NCBI RefSeq assembly: GCF_001556865.1
Contig: NZ_LSJY01000023.1
Coordinates: 1 to 5,621, forward strand
Reading direction: 5' to 3'
Source of the DNA: Sphingobium sp. CCH11-B1
GTDB lineage: Bacteria; Pseudomonadota; Alphaproteobacteria; Sphingomonadales; Sphingomonadaceae
DNA length: 5,621 nt
This document shows positions 5,007 through 5,621 of the stretch, piece after piece. Below the pieces are notes generated by a model. It was not told the origin of the DNA. It worked only from the letters and a program-made list of their open reading frames with translations, and did no database searches. Position 1 is the stretch's first letter. Every line of letters starts with the position of its first letter. The translations under genes and the position numbers were made by a program.

Positions 5007-5048
5007 CTTCTCGTTCAAATCTGCTTTACGCAGATCATCGAGGAGAAA
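5007..5048 (-). promoter_or_regulatory. Structured rplU leader
   Basis: In the leader, ATCTGC (5019-5024) and GCAGAT (5030-5035) form a perfect 6-bp stem with a 5-nt loop just before the rplU ribosome binding site. Outside it, the Shine-Dalgarno-like GAGAAG (minus strand, 5007-5012) can pair with UUUCUC (5043-5048) using one G-U pair. A competing AGGA/TCCT hairpin is at 5041-5052. Control of translation by this fold is inference. Confidence 0.35.
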
Positions 5049-5075
5049 TCCTGTCGACCCGCGCGGGAATGTGGC

Positions 5076-5104
5076 CCGTTAGTGGAATGATGCGGCGCTG
5101 TCAA
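5076..5104 (-). promoter_or_regulatory. rplU-rpmA promoter
   Basis: On the minus strand a perfect TTGACA (5099-5104) is followed after exactly 17 nt by TAACGG (5076-5081). A conserved TTGAC box with a degenerate TA-starting -10 is typical of housekeeping promoters in alphaproteobacteria. Transcription would begin near 5069, about 72 nt before the rplU start codon. Confidence 0.7.
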
Positions 5105-5185
5105 CCGATCCGGCGCGCTTTCCGCACTGGCTTTTAGGGGGTCGCCTTCCTATCTTCCACTGGAACGGAAGGAACGAAGCGGCCG

Positions 5186-5581
5186 ATGCGGCACATGGGG
5201 ATAGATCGACGGAAGGAAAGGGGAGCGGGCAACCGTGCCATGCTTTTCGCCGCGCTCTGGACCCTGATCGCCGTGACGCTTCTGTCTGCCCTCGCACCGC
5301 TCGGTCCTCCCCTCAGCCGCGCCAGGGGTTCCGCCTTCAATCCCGCCACCAGCGAAGTGGCGGTGAAGGCGCACACCGCAATCCGGGTCGAGACAAGCCA
5401 AGCCCGCCGGCCGGATGGCGGCAACTCCATTCCGATGCTGCTTCTGTGCGTTGCGGTCCTGTGCCTGCTGGGCGGATCGAAGACAGCCGAACGGCATGGC
5501 GCTGGGCCGCTTGTCGATCCTCTCCCGCATCCCGCGCTGGCTGCCGCCCATCGCGCCCGCGCGCCTCCCGCCTTGGCCTGA
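5186..5581 (+). CDS. Small hypothetical membrane protein
   Basis: I do not recognise this 131-residue protein. It has two hydrophobic segments: AMLFAALWTLIAVTLLSALA at ~18-37, preceded by basic RRKERGAGNR (which would keep the N-terminus inside), and IPMLLLCVAVLCLLGG at ~82-97. A polar ~45-residue segment links them, and the tail is rich in alanine, proline and arginine. Support for it being real comes from its stop codon 15 nt before a GC-rich hairpin, its GC-rich third positions after residue 19, and its divergence from the rplU promoter. The start is uncertain. The ATG at 5186 has GGAAGGAA at 5167-5174, but the first 18 codons include rare-looking ata, cga, agg and gga. The ATG at 5240, preceded by AGGGGAG at 5219-5225, would give 113 residues. 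ORFs on the opposite strand here lack any such support. Confidence 0.5.
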   Translation: MRHMGIDRRKERGAGNRAMLFAALWTLIAVTLLSALAPLGPPLSRARGSAFNPATSEVAVKAHTAIRVETSQARRPDGGNSIPMLLLCVAVLCLLGGSKTAERHGAGPLVDPLPHPALAAAHRARAPPALA

Positions 5582-5596
5582 CGATTCGCAAAAGCC

Positions 5597-5615
5597 GGCC
5601 CGCCCCGCGCGGGCC
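5597..5615 (+). terminator. Hairpin after the small membrane protein gene
   Basis: GGCCCGC (5597-5603) pairs perfectly with GCGGGCC (5609-5615) around a 5-nt loop. AAAA lies just upstream and TTCGTC follows before the window ends. It looks like an intrinsic terminator whose T-rich tail may be cut off. Confidence 0.55.
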
Positions 5616-5621
5616 TTCGTC

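Noticed and set aside
4998..5018. Upstream ATG extending rplU by seven residues
   Set aside because: bL21 proteins begin at [12 protein letters not shown], and the extension would translate the ribosome binding site.
5150..5551. Minus-strand ORFs opposite the small membrane protein
   Set aside because: They are arginine-rich and motif-free, and they run towards and overlap the rplU upstream region. The plus-strand reading has membrane segments and a following hairpin.

Overview
The window is GC-rich DNA. Its genes match an alphaproteobacterium, most likely a member of the Sphingomonadaceae. The reasons are the obgE-proB and rplU-rpmA neighbourhoods, strong G/C preference at third codon positions, a TTGACA / TAACGG type promoter before rplU, and C-rich/G-rich palindromic intergenic DNA of a style I associate with sphingomonads. 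This assignment rests on protein and layout recognition only; no search was run.

Layout, right to left along the minus-strand housekeeping genes: rplU (bL21, 4698-4997) and rpmA (bL27, 4396-4665) form a ribosomal protein operon. It has a clear promoter, a structured ~72-nt leader and a terminator at 4275-4308. A GNAT acetyltransferase (3551-4123) follows, then a TetR-family regulator (1430-2047), the ribosome-assembly GTPase obgE (305-1399), and the first 51 codons of proB (153 to the window edge). Between obgE and proB lies a ~130-bp nested inverted-repeat element (164-294) whose edge supplies the proB ribosome binding site.

Two plus-strand genes interrupt this minus-strand series: a predicted metal-dependent hydrolase-like protein (2100-2951), whose residues fit a ferritin-like di-metal carboxylate site, and a second GNAT acetyltransferase (2983-3522). 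The hydrolase-like gene and tetR are divergent. They share a 52-bp gap holding two near-identical 14-bp palindromes, one overlapping the tetR start codon and a TTGACA box and the other the probable -10. This is the arrangement expected of a self-regulating TetR switch. The two GNAT genes converge on a 13-bp stem hairpin.

A probable small two-helix membrane protein of unknown function (5186-5581) diverges from rplU and is followed by a hairpin at the window edge.

The most interesting points are the twin operators, the E / ExxH / E / ExxH residue set in the hydrolase-like protein, and obgE lying directly downstream of the regulator with its start codon in a predicted hairpin. No CRISPR array, insertion sequence, tRNA or rRNA was seen, and nothing here is clearly a new defence or mobile system.
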